From Sporolactobacillus sp. THM19-2 (GTDB taxonomy: Bacteria > Bacillota > Bacilli > Bacillales > Sporolactobacillaceae): a stretch of DNA of 46,337 nt. Both the position numbers and the translations under genes were made by a program. The DNA lies in assembly GCF_004153195.1 (NCBI RefSeq), contig NZ_SEMC01000019.1, positions 1 through 46,337 of the forward strand, read 5' to 3'. Below the pieces are notes generated by a model, which was not told the DNA's origin, did no database searches, and worked only from the letters and a program-made list of their open reading frames with translations. Of this stretch, positions 46,172-46,337 are shown one piece after another (the stretch's first letter is position 1; every line of letters starts with the position of its first letter).

Positions 46172-46208
46172 AAAGAGGCATTCCCCACTTTTCGGGAAAT
46201 GCCTCTTT
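46172..46208 (-). terminator. Terminator of the rRNA operon
   Basis: AAAGAGGCATTCCCC (46172-46186) pairs with GGGAAATGCCTCTTT (46194-46208) just past the 5S 3' end on the minus strand. The stem ends in a run of T on that strand. Confidence 0.85.
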
Positions 46209-46217
46209 AATCATTTG

Positions 46218-46333
46218 CCTGGCAGTGACCTACTCTCACAGGGGGGCAACCCCCCACTACCATCGGCACAGAAGAGCTTAACGACCGTGTTCGGGATGGG
46301 AACGGGTGTGACCTCTTCGCTATGACCGCCAGA
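46218..46333 (-). rRNA. rrf: 5S ribosomal RNA
   Basis: On the minus strand the gene reads CTGGCGGTCATAGCGAAGAG, GTCACACCCGTTCCCATCCC, GAACACGG and GCCGATGGTAGTGGGGGG, and ends GAGAGTAGGTCACTGCCAG. The terminal helix CTGGCGGT/ACTGCCAG closes, and all standard 5S loops are present. Length is about 116 nt; ends are estimated from the helix. The 23S gene would lie beyond the window's right edge. Confidence 0.96.
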
Positions 46334-46337
46334 CTGA

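Overview
The window looks like chromosome from a spore-former-type Bacillota in the order Bacillales. It has moderate G+C, strong AAGGAGG-type ribosome sites, a T-box, an S-box (SAM-I) riboswitch and CIRCE-controlled groESL. A tsaE-tsaB-rimI-tsaD / ABC-F / rex / CAAX-protease / groESL neighbourhood resembles the Bacillus subtilis ydi region. A Sporolactobacillus-like lineage is my best guess, but that is inference and no genus marker was tested.

Layout. 1-1.0 kb: remnants of an IS630-family and an IS200/IS605-family element. 1.2-5.2 kb: an MMPL-type exporter divergent from a TetR regulator. 5.5-8.6 kb: a sulfane-sulfur (persulfide) detoxification cluster of CstR-type repressor, two rhodaneses, CoA-disulfide-reductase/rhodanese fusion and glutaredoxin, with two identical-arm operators. 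8.9-15.2 kb: an NmrA-like oxidoreductase, a SAM-riboswitch methionine operon (cystathionine gamma-synthase and a MetE-like methyltransferase), and an AraC regulator with an NAD-dependent epimerase-like enzyme. 15.4-20.3 kb: a decayed zone with a second, broken guaA, a hicAB pair whose toxin gene is frameshifted, T-box-controlled tyrS, and a broken antitoxin-like gene. 20.6-27.1 kb: intact guaA, two ion transporters, a DUF3298-type protein, a monooxygenase-like protein and a broken ykvA. 27.2-32.7 kb: shikimate pathway (aroD, then divergently a transketolase-DAHP synthase-AroB operon). 33-45 kb: a repeat-rich small protein, groESL, a CAAX protease, map, rex, an ABC-F protein, a ZIP transporter and the t6A-modification genes. 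45.1-46.3 kb: a nested tandem-repeat array, then the 3' end of an rRNA operon (5S) on the minus strand.

Most striking is the leader of the transketolase-aroF-aroB operon. A sigma-A promoter is followed by a 20-residue peptide gene with eight aromatic residues (MVQQWCCFQMNRYYYFGWFI). Its stop codon directly abuts a chain of five RNA segments that can pair as 1:2, 2:3, 3:4 and 4:5, each helix 9-11 perfect base pairs, and a strong second terminator follows. This reads as ribosome-mediated attenuation of aromatic amino-acid synthesis, unlike the TRAP and T-box control usual in Bacillales.

The window also holds four dispersed or tandem non-coding repeat families that no gene explains: (i) a roughly 185-bp module of four GCGGA...TCCG hairpins (two full copies and one solo unit); (ii) a block-conserved element with ends ATAAAGTGAAACG and GCGGGATA (two copies); (iii) a roughly 85-nt GGCGCCGCC / TTTTTCTGAA element (three copies); (iv) a 102/103-bp higher-order array of five 21-bp subunits beside the rRNA operon.
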